This document shows positions 33,080-43,029 of a stretch of DNA of 64,000 nt, piece by piece. Position 1 is the stretch's first letter. The number at the start of each line of letters is the position of its first letter. The DNA comes from Cocleimonas flava (GTDB lineage: Bacteria; Pseudomonadota; Gammaproteobacteria; Thiotrichales; Thiotrichaceae), in the NCBI RefSeq assembly GCF_004339015.1, contig NZ_SMFQ01000002.1, forward strand, positions 807,351 through 871,350, written 5' to 3'. The notes below the pieces were generated by a model, which saw nothing but the letters and a program-made list of their open reading frames with translations, did no database searches and had not been told where the DNA came from. Position numbers and translations under genes: made by a program.

Positions 33080-34789
33080 ATGACAACGGTTCAAAACAAA
33101 AATCTTCCCAGCCTACTAAAGAAATTAGTTGCTGATAAGAAACTAGCCCAAGACGTCGCAGAAAAAGCTGTTGCTGATTCGACTGAAAGGGGTGTTTCTA
33201 TCACGACGCATTTGGCTCAGCGGAAATTAGTCGATGAAAACGATCTTGCTGTTTATAACAGTAAAGAGTTCGGCCTGAGTCTGGTAGATATTGACACCAT
33301 AGAAATAGCTATGGATGTTGAAAATTTACTCCCGAAAGAAATGATGCGGAAAACTCAGCTTTATCCGCTATTCAGAATGGGCAAAGCTATTACTATTGCT
33401 GTAGCTGATCCTTTCTTTCTCTCTCACTTAAGTGATGTCAGATTTGCTACAGAGTTAATGCCAGAGCCTGTCATCGTTGAATACTCTAAATTACAAAAAC
33501 TTCTGAATCCTGACTACAGTGATTCTGCCGTTAGTTCAGGAATGACCATTTCTTCTGATACAGCGGCCCAAGATCTTGTAATTGAGACCAATGAACTAGA
33601 ATCAGAAGAGGAAGAAGATGATTCTGGTGTGGATGTTACTGAGTTCTTAAATGAACTTTTATCACATGCTATTAAAAAGAAGGTTTCGGATATTCATATC
33701 GAACCTTATGAGAAAATTTTACGCGTAAGGTTCCGCTTGGATGGAATGTTACAAGTGGTAAGTATGCCTCCAAAAGCTCTGGCGAGAAAAATGACATCTC
33801 GTATTAAAGTCATGGCTCAGCTAAATACTTCTGAAAGACGTATACCGCAAGATGGTCGTATTCACTTCAGAATGGGTGAAGATAAATATATCGATTTTCG
33901 TGTAAATACATTACCGACTTTATACGGTGAAAAGATCGTAATGCGTATCCTCGATTCTGATACCGCAGCTCTAGGCATCGACGTGCTTGGCTTTGATGAC
34001 AAGCAAAAAGCTGATCTTTTAGAAGCTTTAGGCAAACCAGATGGAATGATTCTGGTAACAGGGCCTACCGGTAGTGGTAAAACAGTAACCTTATATGCAG
34101 GTCTAAATATTCTCAATACTTCAGAGAGAAATATCTCTACTGCTGAAGATCCTGCGGAAATTCAAGTGCCTGGCATTAATCAGGTCAACGTAAATAATAA
34201 AGTCGGCCTTACCTTTGCAAGTGCACTAAGGGCTTTCTTACGTCAAGATCCAGATATTATAATGGTTGGTGAGATTCGAGACCTTGAAACTGCAGAAATT
34301 TCTGTAAAAGCAGCGCAAACAGGTCACTTGCTGTTATCAACCCTGCATACGAATAGTGCCCCAGAAACACTGACTCGTTTAATCAATATGGGTGTTCCGG
34401 CATTTAATATTGCATCCTCAGTTCATTTAATCGTTGCTCAACGCCTTGCTCGAAGATTATGTAAGGAATGTAAGGTTTTAGTTGAAGATGTTCCAAAACA
34501 GGCCCTCATTCAGCTTGGGTTCGATGAACAAGAGATAGAATCTATTGAAATATATGAGCCCAATGGATGTGGTGAGTGTGCAAATGGCTATAAAGGCCGT
34601 GTAGGTATCTATCAAGTGATGCCAATTTCTACAAAGATGGAAACCATGATTATGGATGGCGCTAATTCACTAGAGTTAGCAGCACAAGCGAAATTAGAAG
34701 GGATCAACGATTTAAGACAATCAGCATTAAACAAAGTAAAAGAAGGTGTCACCTCTTTAGCTGAATTAGAACGTGTCACGAAAGATTAA
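33080..34789 (+). CDS. pilB: Type IV pilus assembly ATPase PilB
   Basis: A 569-residue extension motor. An N-terminal MshEN-type domain (1-150) precedes the secretion ATPase core: Walker A GPTGSGKTVTLYA, Asp box region, Walker B IIMVGEIRDLETAE, His box QTGHLLLSTLHTN. A four-cysteine zinc site (CKEC...CGEC) lies near 460-495. It starts a pilBCD operon. No pilA pilin gene precedes it. About 190 bp upstream are gene-free. Confidence 0.97.
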   Translation: MTTVQNKNLPSLLKKLVADKKLAQDVAEKAVADSTERGVSITTHLAQRKLVDENDLAVYNSKEFGLSLVDIDTIEIAMDVENLLPKEMMRKTQLYPLFRMGKAITIAVADPFFLSHLSDVRFATELMPEPVIVEYSKLQKLLNPDYSDSAVSSGMTISSDTAAQDLVIETNELESEEEEDDSGVDVTEFLNELLSHAIKKKVSDIHIEPYEKILRVRFRLDGMLQVVSMPPKALARKMTSRIKVMAQLNTSERRIPQDGRIHFRMGEDKYIDFRVNTLPTLYGEKIVMRILDSDTAALGIDVLGFDDKQKADLLEALGKPDGMILVTGPTGSGKTVTLYAGLNILNTSERNISTAEDPAEIQVPGINQVNVNNKVGLTFASALRAFLRQDPDIIMVGEIRDLETAEISVKAAQTGHLLLSTLHTNSAPETLTRLINMGVPAFNIASSVHLIVAQRLARRLCKECKVLVEDVPKQALIQLGFDEQEIESIEIYEPNGCGECANGYKGRVGIYQVMPISTKMETMIMDGANSLELAAQAKLEGINDLRQSALNKVKEGVTSLAELERVTKD

Positions 34790-34804
34790 TATCAGGAAAT
34801 TATT

Positions 34805-36037
34805 ATGGCCACAGCAGTAGCAAAAAAAACTAATAAATTAGATCAGCCTACTTTTGTATGGGAAGGGATTAATAAAAGTGGTGTAAAGATTCGTGGTGAG
34901 AACCAAGCTACGAATGAAAACTTCCTTAGAGCTGAACTAAGAAGACAGGGCATTAGTCCAAAATCTATCAAAAAGAAAAGTAATAGACTTACAGGTGGTA
35001 AAATTAAGCCTGTTGATATTGCTCAATTTGCACGTCAGTTAACAACGATGATGCGTGCCGGTGTGCCTATGGTTCAATCTTTAGAATTGATCAGTAACGG
35101 TCACGAAAAACCTGCAATGCGAGAATTGATAAAGAAAATCACCAAGGATATTGAAGGCGGTGAAGATTTAGCAGGCGCACTATCACATCATCCACTTTAC
35201 TTCGACAGCCTATTTGTCAATTTAATACGGGCAGGTGAACAGGCAGGTACTTTAGAAGATATGATAGATAAAGTAGCGACCTATAAAGAAAAAACAGAAA
35301 GAATGAAGGCCAAAGTAAAAAAAGCAATGATGTACCCTGTTATTGTTATAATTGCGGCAGTGGTAGTATCTGTGATAATGCTTGTTTGGGTAATACCAAC
35401 CTTTAAAGATATATTTGCAGGTTTCGGCGCTGATTTACCCGCCTTTACACTCTGGGTTATAGGATTATCAGAGTGGCTACAGGCAAATTGGTGGTTACCT
35501 CTTATTATTACAATAGGCAGTATTGCTGGATTTACTCAGGCGAGAAGGAGATCCAAAAAATTTCATCGTTTTATAGACAGACTATCTTTAAAAATCCCAC
35601 TTATGGGTGTAATCATCAACAAGTCTGCGGTAGCAAGATTCTCACGTACGTTGTCGACAATGTTTGCTGCAGGAGTTCCAATGGTTGAAGCTATGGATGC
35701 TGTTGCAGGAGCAACAGGCAATGTGGTTTATGAAGAAGCAACAATGCAGATTAAAGAAGACACATCTAAAGGCGTACAACTTCATGTAGCGATGACAACG
35801 ACACAGGAATTCCCTAGTATGGTTGTTCAAATGACAAAAATAGGTGAAGAATCTGGACGACTTGAAGAGATGCTAGATAAAGTTGCTGACTATTTTGAAG
35901 AACAAGTTGATGATTTAGTAGATACATTATCAAAACAAATGGAACCAATGATCATGGCTGTCTTAGGCGTTCTGGTTGGTGGCCTAGTTGTAGCGATGTA
36001 TTTACCAATCTTTAAATTAGGAGCAGCAATAGGTTAA
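34805..36037 (+). CDS. pilC: Type IV pilus inner-membrane platform protein PilC
   Basis: A 410-residue polytopic protein with two homologous cytoplasmic GspF domains (about 75-195 and 275-400), marked by QFARQLTTMMRAGVPMVQSL and RFSRTLSTMFAAGVPMVEAM. TMs lie at about 175-200, 222-245 and 380-405. It works with PilB to assemble pilin. The gap to pilB is 15 bp. Confidence 0.97.
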   Translation: MATAVAKKTNKLDQPTFVWEGINKSGVKIRGENQATNENFLRAELRRQGISPKSIKKKSNRLTGGKIKPVDIAQFARQLTTMMRAGVPMVQSLELISNGHEKPAMRELIKKITKDIEGGEDLAGALSHHPLYFDSLFVNLIRAGEQAGTLEDMIDKVATYKEKTERMKAKVKKAMMYPVIVIIAAVVVSVIMLVWVIPTFKDIFAGFGADLPAFTLWVIGLSEWLQANWWLPLIITIGSIAGFTQARRRSKKFHRFIDRLSLKIPLMGVIINKSAVARFSRTLSTMFAAGVPMVEAMDAVAGATGNVVYEEATMQIKEDTSKGVQLHVAMTTTQEFPSMVVQMTKIGEESGRLEEMLDKVADYFEEQVDDLVDTLSKQMEPMIMAVLGVLVGGLVVAMYLPIFKLGAAIG

Positions 36038-36069
36038 ACTCATTGATCTAAAGGGCTTAGGGGAAATAA

Positions 36070-36954
36070 ATGGAATTGATTACACTATTAAGGGAGAACA
36101 CATTGTTTTTCCTTACGGTTGTAGGGTTGTTTTCACTACTTGTGGGAAGCTTCTTAAACGCCGCTATATACCGCATTCCAATTATGTTACAGCAAGGATG
36201 GAGGGAAGAATGCGAAGAATTATTTGGCGGGGATCACTCAGACACTAACCATGACTCTTCCAAAAAATTCAATTTATTCATTCCAAGATCACAATGCCCT
36301 CACTGCGGACATATGATTACTGCCATTGAAAATATTCCTGTTATCAGTTATCTCTTTTTAAAAGGTAAATGTTCCTCTTGTAAAACAGGCATTTCCATTC
36401 AATACCCTCTGGTAGAGCTAGCAACAGCTGCAATATCAGTTTTTGTTGCCTGGAAAGTTGGTTTTGGTTGGCAAACTCTCGCCGCTTTAATCTTCACTTG
36501 GACGTTAATTACTTTATCATTAATTGATGCTAAAACCATGCTGCTCCCGGACAATCTCACGATTCCATTAATGTGGTTAGGGATTGTAGTTAATTACCAA
36601 GAAATCTTTATTGACCTAAGAAGCAGTGTTCTAGGGGCAATGATAGGCTATATGTCTTTATGGAGTCTTTTCCATCTATTCAAGTTAATCACTGGCAAAG
36701 AAGGTATGGGTTATGGAGACTTCAAAATATTAGCAGCTATCGGGGCATGGGCTGGCTGGCAAATATTACCTTTTACAATTTTTGCAGCTTCACTGGTTGG
36801 GGCAGTCGCAGGAATTTTGATGATCGTTTTAAAAGGTCAAAAAGAGAGTCAACCAATACCATTTGGTCCATGGCTAGCGCTTGCAGGTTTTGTTGGATTC
36901 ATATGGAGAGAGCCCATCATAAGTTATATGACAAATTATTTTGGTTTAATTTAA
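36070..36954 (+). CDS. pilD: Prepilin peptidase/N-methyltransferase PilD
   Basis: A 294-residue bifunctional enzyme that cleaves and methylates prepilins. Zinc-binding pairs CPHCG and CSSCK lie near 77 and 103. The two catalytic aspartates are in LIDAKTMLLPD and GYGDFKI (GxGD motif). Eight hydrophobic segments are visible. It follows pilC by 32 bp. A perfect 7-bp hairpin (AAGAGGA/TCCTCTT) at 36968-36984 lies after the stop. Confidence 0.97.
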   Translation: MELITLLRENTLFFLTVVGLFSLLVGSFLNAAIYRIPIMLQQGWREECEELFGGDHSDTNHDSSKKFNLFIPRSQCPHCGHMITAIENIPVISYLFLKGKCSSCKTGISIQYPLVELATAAISVFVAWKVGFGWQTLAALIFTWTLITLSLIDAKTMLLPDNLTIPLMWLGIVVNYQEIFIDLRSSVLGAMIGYMSLWSLFHLFKLITGKEGMGYGDFKILAAIGAWAGWQILPFTIFAASLVGAVAGILMIVLKGQKESQPIPFGPWLALAGFVGFIWREPIISYMTNYFGLI

Positions 36955-37034
36955 AAGACAACTTATCAAGAGGAGTTTCCTCTTTAAACCAGTACGCTAA
37001 GACATCTCGTATGAGTAATAACCAGTGAAATTGA

Positions 37035-37065
37035 CATACCAATAGGTATGCTGGAGACTACCTAT
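37035..37065. promoter_or_regulatory. Nested inverted repeats before the efflux operon
   Basis: CATACC-AATA-GGTATG (37035-37050) is a perfect palindrome; its right half also belongs to a second perfect inverted repeat, ATAGGTA (37042-37048) with TACCTAT (37059-37065). The three TACC/GGTA blocks end at the ATG at 37066. They could be an operator for a regulator or alternative mRNA hairpins that hide the GGAG at 37053-37056. Confidence 0.45.
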
Positions 37066-38115
37066 ATGGACGCTAGTACAATCAAGATTATTATATCTAA
37101 ATATGTATTGTTAATACTCTGCATATTAATGCCATATAAAATATATGGCGAAAACAAGTTATTAAACGTAAGCATAGTGCCGCTTTCTTCCGTCCTCATT
37201 TCTACCAAAAATAGCGCACCTGCAAATATTATTAGCACAAATCACTCTACACTGAGTGCGGAAATTACAGGCAGAGTAAATTCTATAAATACTGAAGCTG
37301 GCTCTTTTGTTCGAAAAGGGGAAAAACTCGCTTCATTAGATTGTAGAAGTTACCTTTTAGCCAAGAAACAAGCAGAAGCCGCACTGAAAGTAGCGGAAAC
37401 CCAATTCAACTTAGCGAAAAAACAGCTTGTTCGAAATCAACGATTAATCAAAAACGGCACAATACCTCGAGAACTATTCGAGAGAACAGAAGCCACTCAA
37501 CAGACTTCGCTAGCGGATATAGAACTAAAGAAAGCGTCCATAGAGAACACAGAACTGACTATTGAACGCTGTACAATCAAAGCACCTTTTTCAGGGCAAA
37601 TCACCCAAAAAATCGTACAACAAGGGCAACTTGTTTTACCAGGAACTGCCCTTTTTCAATTAATGGAAGATGCGGCATTAGAAGTTAAAGCGAACATACC
37701 AGTTACATCTATCAATGAGGTTAAAGGCGCAAAACTGATTGAGTTTGTTTCTGGCGAAGAAAGAATCAAAACATCTATTCGAAGTATTATTCAAAACGTT
37801 GACGTGACAAGCAGAACCCAGGAAGTTCGCTTATCCTTACCTGACTCTACTCACCTTGCTGCGGGATTATCCGGAAGAATTGAATGGAGTAACGGCAACT
37901 TGCAAATACCAACCGAATATATTCAAAGAAAAGGCCAAAACCTCGGCATTATGATTGCTGAAGATATCGTGGATGGCACTGGTAAAGCAAAGTTTATCGC
38001 GCTAAAAAATGCCATAGAAGGTCAACCAGCAAATATCGATTTACCCCAACAAACAGCAATCATCAACAAAAATCAATTCAGGGTTAGTGATGGACAACTT
38101 ATTAGTATTCAGTAG
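37066..38115 (+). CDS. RND efflux periplasmic adaptor subunit
   Basis: About 349 residues from ATG 37066, chosen for GGAG nine bases upstream and to keep the signal-anchor (IIISKYVLLILCILMPYKIYG). Membrane fusion protein layout: lipoyl-like halves (ITGRVNSINTEAGSFVRKGEKLASLDC and IERCTIKAPFSGQITQKIVQQGQLV), a coiled-coil hairpin between them (about 105-160), then beta-barrel domain. It pairs with the permease downstream after 25 bp. No outer-membrane channel is encoded here. Confidence 0.9.
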   Translation: MDASTIKIIISKYVLLILCILMPYKIYGENKLLNVSIVPLSSVLISTKNSAPANIISTNHSTLSAEITGRVNSINTEAGSFVRKGEKLASLDCRSYLLAKKQAEAALKVAETQFNLAKKQLVRNQRLIKNGTIPRELFERTEATQQTSLADIELKKASIENTELTIERCTIKAPFSGQITQKIVQQGQLVLPGTALFQLMEDAALEVKANIPVTSINEVKGAKLIEFVSGEERIKTSIRSIIQNVDVTSRTQEVRLSLPDSTHLAAGLSGRIEWSNGNLQIPTEYIQRKGQNLGIMIAEDIVDGTGKAKFIALKNAIEGQPANIDLPQQTAIINKNQFRVSDGQLISIQ

Positions 38116-38140
38116 CTAATAAGAATAATCCCAGACATTT

Positions 38141-41100
38141 ATGTATTCACGCCTCATCCAAAATCATGTACTTGCAAATCTAACATTTGTATTAGTGCTG
38201 ATTATTGGATTCTTATCCTACAAAGAAATGCCTCGTCAGCAAGATCCGACCATAAATTTTAATTGGATAACTATCATCACCGCCTTACCCGGCGCTTCTG
38301 CATCAGATGTAGAAAAAAGAGTAACAGATGTGCTGGAAGATTCTATCAATGGCATCTCAGACATGAACTTCGTCTCCAGTAATAGCCGTGAAAATATTTC
38401 AAGCATTCTGGTTCGTTTCGAAGATATTCCTGAAAGGCGCTATGATAAAAGACTCGCTGATTTACGCCGTGAATTACAAAATGTACAAAACGAATTACCT
38501 GAAGAAGCGTTAGATTCTCAAATATTGGAGATTACCTCGGGTAATGCATTCCCTGCAGCACTAGTTGCCGTAGTTTCAGATGCTGATGATGAGCGTTTAC
38601 GAAAACGCGCCCAGACTGTTAGTGACTCGATAGAACAAATGACAGGCGTTGATCGTGTAGACTCTGTCGCACTTGATGACCCTGAACTGCAAATCAATTT
38701 TATTCCTGAAGCGCTTGAATCGTTACAACTCACTCCCGGAAAACTCGCTGATTCACTCAAACTTTGGTTTCAAGACGTATCTGCCGGAACCACAAGCATC
38801 GGCAAACAAAGTTGGCTAGTAAGAATAGTGGGAAAAAATAGTGACCCATCTGAAGTGGCTCAATTTCCTATTCCTGGTTTAAATGGCGAAGTACCCCTTT
38901 CTCGTGTTGCCGTTGTGCAACGAGCACGTAAAAAAGCCTCTCAAGAAGTCAGTATCGATGGTAAGCCCGCGGTTTTACTATCCGTAATGAAGCAGGATAA
39001 CACCAACGTTATTCAACTCGTTGACCAGTTAAATCAGTGGGTTGACGAACAAAATAACATTACAGAAAACACCGGCATTCAATTACAAATGGTCGATGAC
39101 CAAACCTTACCGACAAAACAAGCGATTAACATCATGCAAAGTAATGCACTGATTGGCTTGTTACTGGTATTGATTGTGGCATGGCTATTTTTAGGTACTC
39201 GAATCGCCCTACTAACCGCCATCGGCATTCCTTTTATCTTGGCAGCCACATTCTGGGTATTGGCAGCGAACGGAGAAACCCTGAATATCACAGTATTGCT
39301 AGGTGTTGTGATTGTATTAGGAATGCTGGTTGATGACGCCGTGGTTGTGGTTGAATCGATTTATTATCGACTTCAAAGAGGCATGAATTCTCTAGATGCC
39401 GCAACGGGCGCTATGAAAGAAGTTGCTCTTCCGGTTACTACAGCGGTTTTAACCACCATTGCCGCTTTTCTACCTTTGATGTTATTGCCCGGGATTTTGG
39501 GTAAATTCATGCGTGTGATACCGATGGTAGTGACCATTGCTTTAATTATTAGCCTGATAGAAGCCTTTTGGATGCTCCCATCTCACGTTCATGGCGCTAG
39601 AATTAACTTTGCTAAACCCTCAAGAATTCAACGATGGCGTGAATCCTTTATTCACTGGATTCAGCTCAAATACTCTAAAGTTCTAATCCGTGCATTGCGT
39701 TGGCCGAAAATGACGCTTCTCACAATTTTCCTAGCGTTTGCCACAGCCATTGGTGCACTTAGCGCAGGTATGATTCGAGTAGATTTTTTCGCATCAGATA
39801 CCTTAAGAATTTTCTATGTAAATGTTGAAATGCCAACATCAACTCCTTTGGATGAAACATTAAGTACCACCTTGAAAGTAGAGGCCGCCATTAAAAAACA
39901 CCTTAAAGGCGCTACAAAAGATATCAAGGAAAATCCAGATACTGTCAGAGATGCCCGATCAGTTGCTAGCTATGCGGGTCTTATGTTTACCGAAACAGAA
40001 CCGATGTACGGCGATCAATACGGACAGATTGTTGTAAGCCTATTGCCGATGGATCAAGGCTCGCGCGATGTAGATACTATTATCAATGAAATGCGAGAGG
40101 ACGTCACAAGTGTCGTTGGGGCAAACAATATCTCATTCTTGAAGCTCCAGGGTGGTCCACCTTCCAGTAAGCCAATCAGTGTGAAAGTTCGAGGCGATGA
40201 CTACCAGACTATCAAACAAGCCAGCGACAAACTTCGTGAAATTTTAGAAGGCATCAAAGGCATAAAAGACATCAATGATGATGCCAGTCGTGGTCGTATG
40301 GAACTCACCTTGAAGATGAATCACGATGCGGTTCGCCGTTCAGGTATAAACCCTATGGATATCACAAGAACCGTTCGTTTGCTCGTTGACGGTGAAGTCG
40401 TAGCAGAGATGCAAGACAAAGGTGAAAAACTACAAATCCGCGTGAAAGCAGACTCAACTAAAAGCAATGATATTGGCGAATTACTAAGATTCAGAATGCC
40501 CACACCTAGTGGTTCGAACATTCCACTAAACCAGTTAATGACTCAGGAACGTGGCGTATCTTTGGGTAATATTCGTCACTACAATTTCAGAAGAGCGATT
40601 ACATTAGAGGCAGATATTGATAAGCCCAAAGGAAAAGAAGACTTTATGGCTTGCCGTTTACGTCCCGCACTTTATGGGGAAGAGCGTGACTACAGTCAAT
40701 GTGAATTAGATACGGTGACCGCCAATAAATTGATGCTGGATGGTTGGGAAAAGTATCGTAAGGATTTCCCCAGTATTGACCTCGATTTTTCAGGACAACT
40801 GGATGATATCAAAGACAGTATAAACTCAATAGCCAAGCTATTCTTGATTGGAATCGGTTTGATGTATCTGATATTAGGCACTCAGTTCAAAAGTTATTTT
40901 CAGCCTTTTATTATTCTTGCAACCGTTCCACTTGCTTTTACCGGTGTTATTTTAGGGTTATTAGTCACGCAAAACCCGCTAAGTTTATATACCTTATATG
41001 GTGTTGTTGCTTTAGCTGGAATTGCAGTAAATGCAGCGATTGTACTGATATCTGCTGCCAATGACCGAATTTATGCCGGTATGTCGGCTGTTCACGCAAC

Positions 41101-41341
41101 CATCTATGCATCACGACGACGTGTCATTCCTATAATGATTACAACATTAACCACTATTGCCGGATTAATGTCATTGGCAGTTGGGTTAGGCGGTCAATCG
41201 CTAATCTGGGGGCCTGTTGCCACTTCGATAGTTTGGGGAGTAGGCTTCTCATCTCTACTCACTCTATTTGCTATTCCTACCCTGTATCTTGCTGGCATGA
41301 GAAGAAAAGAACGAAAACGTAGAAAGCAATTGAAGGACTAG
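38141..41341 (+). CDS. RND family efflux permease
   Basis: A 1066-residue proton-driven transporter with the usual 12 TM layout. The start LANLTFVLVLIIGFLSYKEMPRQQDP is typical of the MdtB/VexF-like and related RND groups. The proton-relay aspartate pair is in LGMLVDDAVVVVESI (TM4). Two large periplasmic loops lie at about 40-330 and 555-870. It forms an operon with the adaptor. Substrates are unknown. Confidence 0.93.
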   Translation: MYSRLIQNHVLANLTFVLVLIIGFLSYKEMPRQQDPTINFNWITIITALPGASASDVEKRVTDVLEDSINGISDMNFVSSNSRENISSILVRFEDIPERRYDKRLADLRRELQNVQNELPEEALDSQILEITSGNAFPAALVAVVSDADDERLRKRAQTVSDSIEQMTGVDRVDSVALDDPELQINFIPEALESLQLTPGKLADSLKLWFQDVSAGTTSIGKQSWLVRIVGKNSDPSEVAQFPIPGLNGEVPLSRVAVVQRARKKASQEVSIDGKPAVLLSVMKQDNTNVIQLVDQLNQWVDEQNNITENTGIQLQMVDDQTLPTKQAINIMQSNALIGLLLVLIVAWLFLGTRIALLTAIGIPFILAATFWVLAANGETLNITVLLGVVIVLGMLVDDAVVVVESIYYRLQRGMNSLDAATGAMKEVALPVTTAVLTTIAAFLPLMLLPGILGKFMRVIPMVVTIALIISLIEAFWMLPSHVHGARINFAKPSRIQRWRESFIHWIQLKYSKVLIRALRWPKMTLLTIFLAFATAIGALSAGMIRVDFFASDTLRIFYVNVEMPTSTPLDETLSTTLKVEAAIKKHLKGATKDIKENPDTVRDARSVASYAGLMFTETEPMYGDQYGQIVVSLLPMDQGSRDVDTIINEMREDVTSVVGANNISFLKLQGGPPSSKPISVKVRGDDYQTIKQASDKLREILEGIKGIKDINDDASRGRMELTLKMNHDAVRRSGINPMDITRTVRLLVDGEVVAEMQDKGEKLQIRVKADSTKSNDIGELLRFRMPTPSGSNIPLNQLMTQERGVSLGNIRHYNFRRAITLEADIDKPKGKEDFMACRLRPALYGEERDYSQCELDTVTANKLMLDGWEKYRKDFPSIDLDFSGQLDDIKDSINSIAKLFLIGIGLMYLILGTQFKSYFQPFIILATVPLAFTGVILGLLVTQNPLSLYTLYGVVALAGIAVNAAIVLISAANDRIYAGMSAVHATIYASRRRVIPIMITTLTTIAGLMSLAVGLGGQSLIWGPVATSIVWGVGFSSLLTLFAIPTLYLAGMRRKERKRRKQLKD

Positions 41342-41496
41342 GCACACCTTAAGAATAAACAAGCCTTAGTAAATTTCTAGATAAATTAATCATCACCACG
41401 ACAACATATTGATATTTAAGTCGTTGATTTATATTAAGCCTAGTCTATGATTCCACCTTCAATATTTAAGCTTTTTAAAAGAGATTCTAATAATAA

Positions 41497-42186
41497 ATGG
41501 CAAATTTCAATACACATTTAGGTGTAGCAGCCGTTGGCTCTGGCATGCTCGCGACGCTCTGTTTACAAGTAGGTTTAGTCGACGCAAAAGACGCAATACT
41601 GCTTGCAAGTATGGGGGTGGTTGGCGGAATTTTACCTGATATCGATTTACACTATTCTTACCCTAGTCGTATTTTGTTTTCGTTATTGGGCATAGTGGCG
41701 GCATTTCTTTGGGTGTTTGCTGCTGAAAATGATCTGCCCATCATCTATCTGTGGGGAGCAGGTTTAGGTGTGTATTTGATCGTTCGTTATCCCATCTGGA
41801 GCGTGTTTCAAAAAATGACCGTTCACCGCGGAGCGATTCATTCTATTGGTGTCGCTATTCTATTCGCCTTTGCAACAGCAGCAATCAGTTATCACTTTTT
41901 TGCCAGACCGGCGTTTATCTCATGGTTGGTTGCGTTTTTTATCTTCTCAGGATTTATTCTGCATCTGTTACTCGATGAGATATATAGCGTAGATTTTATG
42001 GGGCAACGACTCAAAAGGTCTTTCGGTACAGCGCTCAAACTTATAGATTACAAAGATAAAACCAGCAGTGCAGTCATCATCTTAGGTATTGTTGGACTCT
42101 GGTTTGTGACCCCCGATACTCGGATTTTTATCGATACAATCACAAGCCCTGAAACCTATCGTGTTATCTCTGAACGCTTACTTTAG
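41497..42186 (+). CDS. YdjM-like metal-dependent hydrolase, membrane-bound
   Basis: A 229-residue inner-membrane protein. The start NTHLGVAAVGSGMLATLCL, then GGILPDIDLHYSYPSRI and HRGAIHSIGVAILFA, with HLLLDEIYSVDF later, are the His/Asp motifs of the YdjM/DUF457 family. About five TM segments. In E. coli YdjM is LexA-controlled; I did not find a clear LexA box upstream here. A C6 repeat follows the stop by 26 bp. Confidence 0.85.
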   Translation: MANFNTHLGVAAVGSGMLATLCLQVGLVDAKDAILLASMGVVGGILPDIDLHYSYPSRILFSLLGIVAAFLWVFAAENDLPIIYLWGAGLGVYLIVRYPIWSVFQKMTVHRGAIHSIGVAILFAFATAAISYHFFARPAFISWLVAFFIFSGFILHLLLDEIYSVDFMGQRLKRSFGTALKLIDYKDKTSSAVIILGIVGLWFVTPDTRIFIDTITSPETYRVISERLL

Positions 42187-42211
42187 TAAATAGATTTATC
42201 CAGAGATTCAA

Positions 42212-42243
42212 ATGACACCCCCCTACTTACAGGGGGTTTTTCA
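42212..42243 (+). repeat. C6 hairpin repeat, copy 12 of 19
   Basis: GACACCCCCCTACTTACAGGGGGTTTTT: here CCCCC and GGGGG pair fully, giving the most convincing terminator in the family. It lies between the convergent YdjM-like and DUF4202 genes. Confidence 0.88.
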
Positions 42244-42256
42244 TTAAACTGAAGTT

Positions 42257-42877
42257 TTAAGCAGCTGCTTTCGCTAGCGCTTTTTGAATCACCGGCACTA
42301 AACCTTCAGGTAATTTCACACTGCCAGAAAGCGCAAAATCGTGCGCAGCTGGTGACATTTTTTTCCAGGTACGAATAATGATATCGATCCATTTATCTTC
42401 ATCATACTCGGTAAATTTTTCATACATCGCGGTCATATAATGTTCGATAAACGTTAGTGCTGCGATATCTTCAACGACTTGTGTATCGGTATTTGTTTTT
42501 AAGTTTTTCTTACCGATGGCTAATTTAACTCGCTCTATCGTTTCTTCATCATATCCAACCTTTTCTAATAACGCAGCGGCAGTATCCGCGTGAAATTTAT
42601 ACAGATTGGTTCGCCAAAGATGATAGCCCTTGCGATTCATTGGATAGTCGCTACGAGGAGATTTCCAGCGTTCAATATGCTGTGCCGCAACGGAAAGTTT
42701 AGCAACATCCTCAGCATCGGGAATAAAACGTGACAGCATATCTAGCATACGCTTCGAATAAAGTAGTTCCTTTGGAACCTCTTTCCCTTCATCCATTTCG
42801 ATATTAGGATCTTTGCTATTCGCTGCATCATAAAGCGCTAGTGCGTCTTCTAGCATCTGTGGGTTTGATGAACTCAT
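42257..42877 (-). CDS. DUF4202 family protein
   Basis: A 206-residue protein of unknown function. VAAQHIERWKSPRSDYPMNRKGYHLWRTNL has an HD-domain-like first histidine, and FHADTAAALLEKVGYDEETIERV follows, as in DUF4202. The helical pattern fits an HD-fold hydrolase, but no activity is known to me. It is monocistronic on the minus strand, with convergent YdjM-like gene downstream. Confidence 0.83.
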   Translation of the reverse strand: MSSSNPQMLEDALALYDAANSKDPNIEMDEGKEVPKELLYSKRMLDMLSRFIPDAEDVAKLSVAAQHIERWKSPRSDYPMNRKGYHLWRTNLYKFHADTAAALLEKVGYDEETIERVKLAIGKKNLKTNTDTQVVEDIAALTFIEHYMTAMYEKFTEYDEDKWIDIIIRTWKKMSPAAHDFALSGSVKLPEGLVPVIQKALAKAAA

Positions 42878-43029
42878 AGTAACTCCATTAGTGTTTGCTT
42901 ATTTAGATTAGCTATTCTAACGGAAAAAAGATCTTTTAAAAATGAGAATTATATTTACGCGGTTATTCTAAGACCTTTGATTACACAGTCATTGAGTAAT
43001 TAGCCATGAAATAACTATCGATGTATTAA

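Noticed and set aside
33080-36954. Missing pilin gene interpreted as a broken pilus operon
   Set aside because: pilBCD genes are intact and pilA is often encoded elsewhere, so absence here means little.
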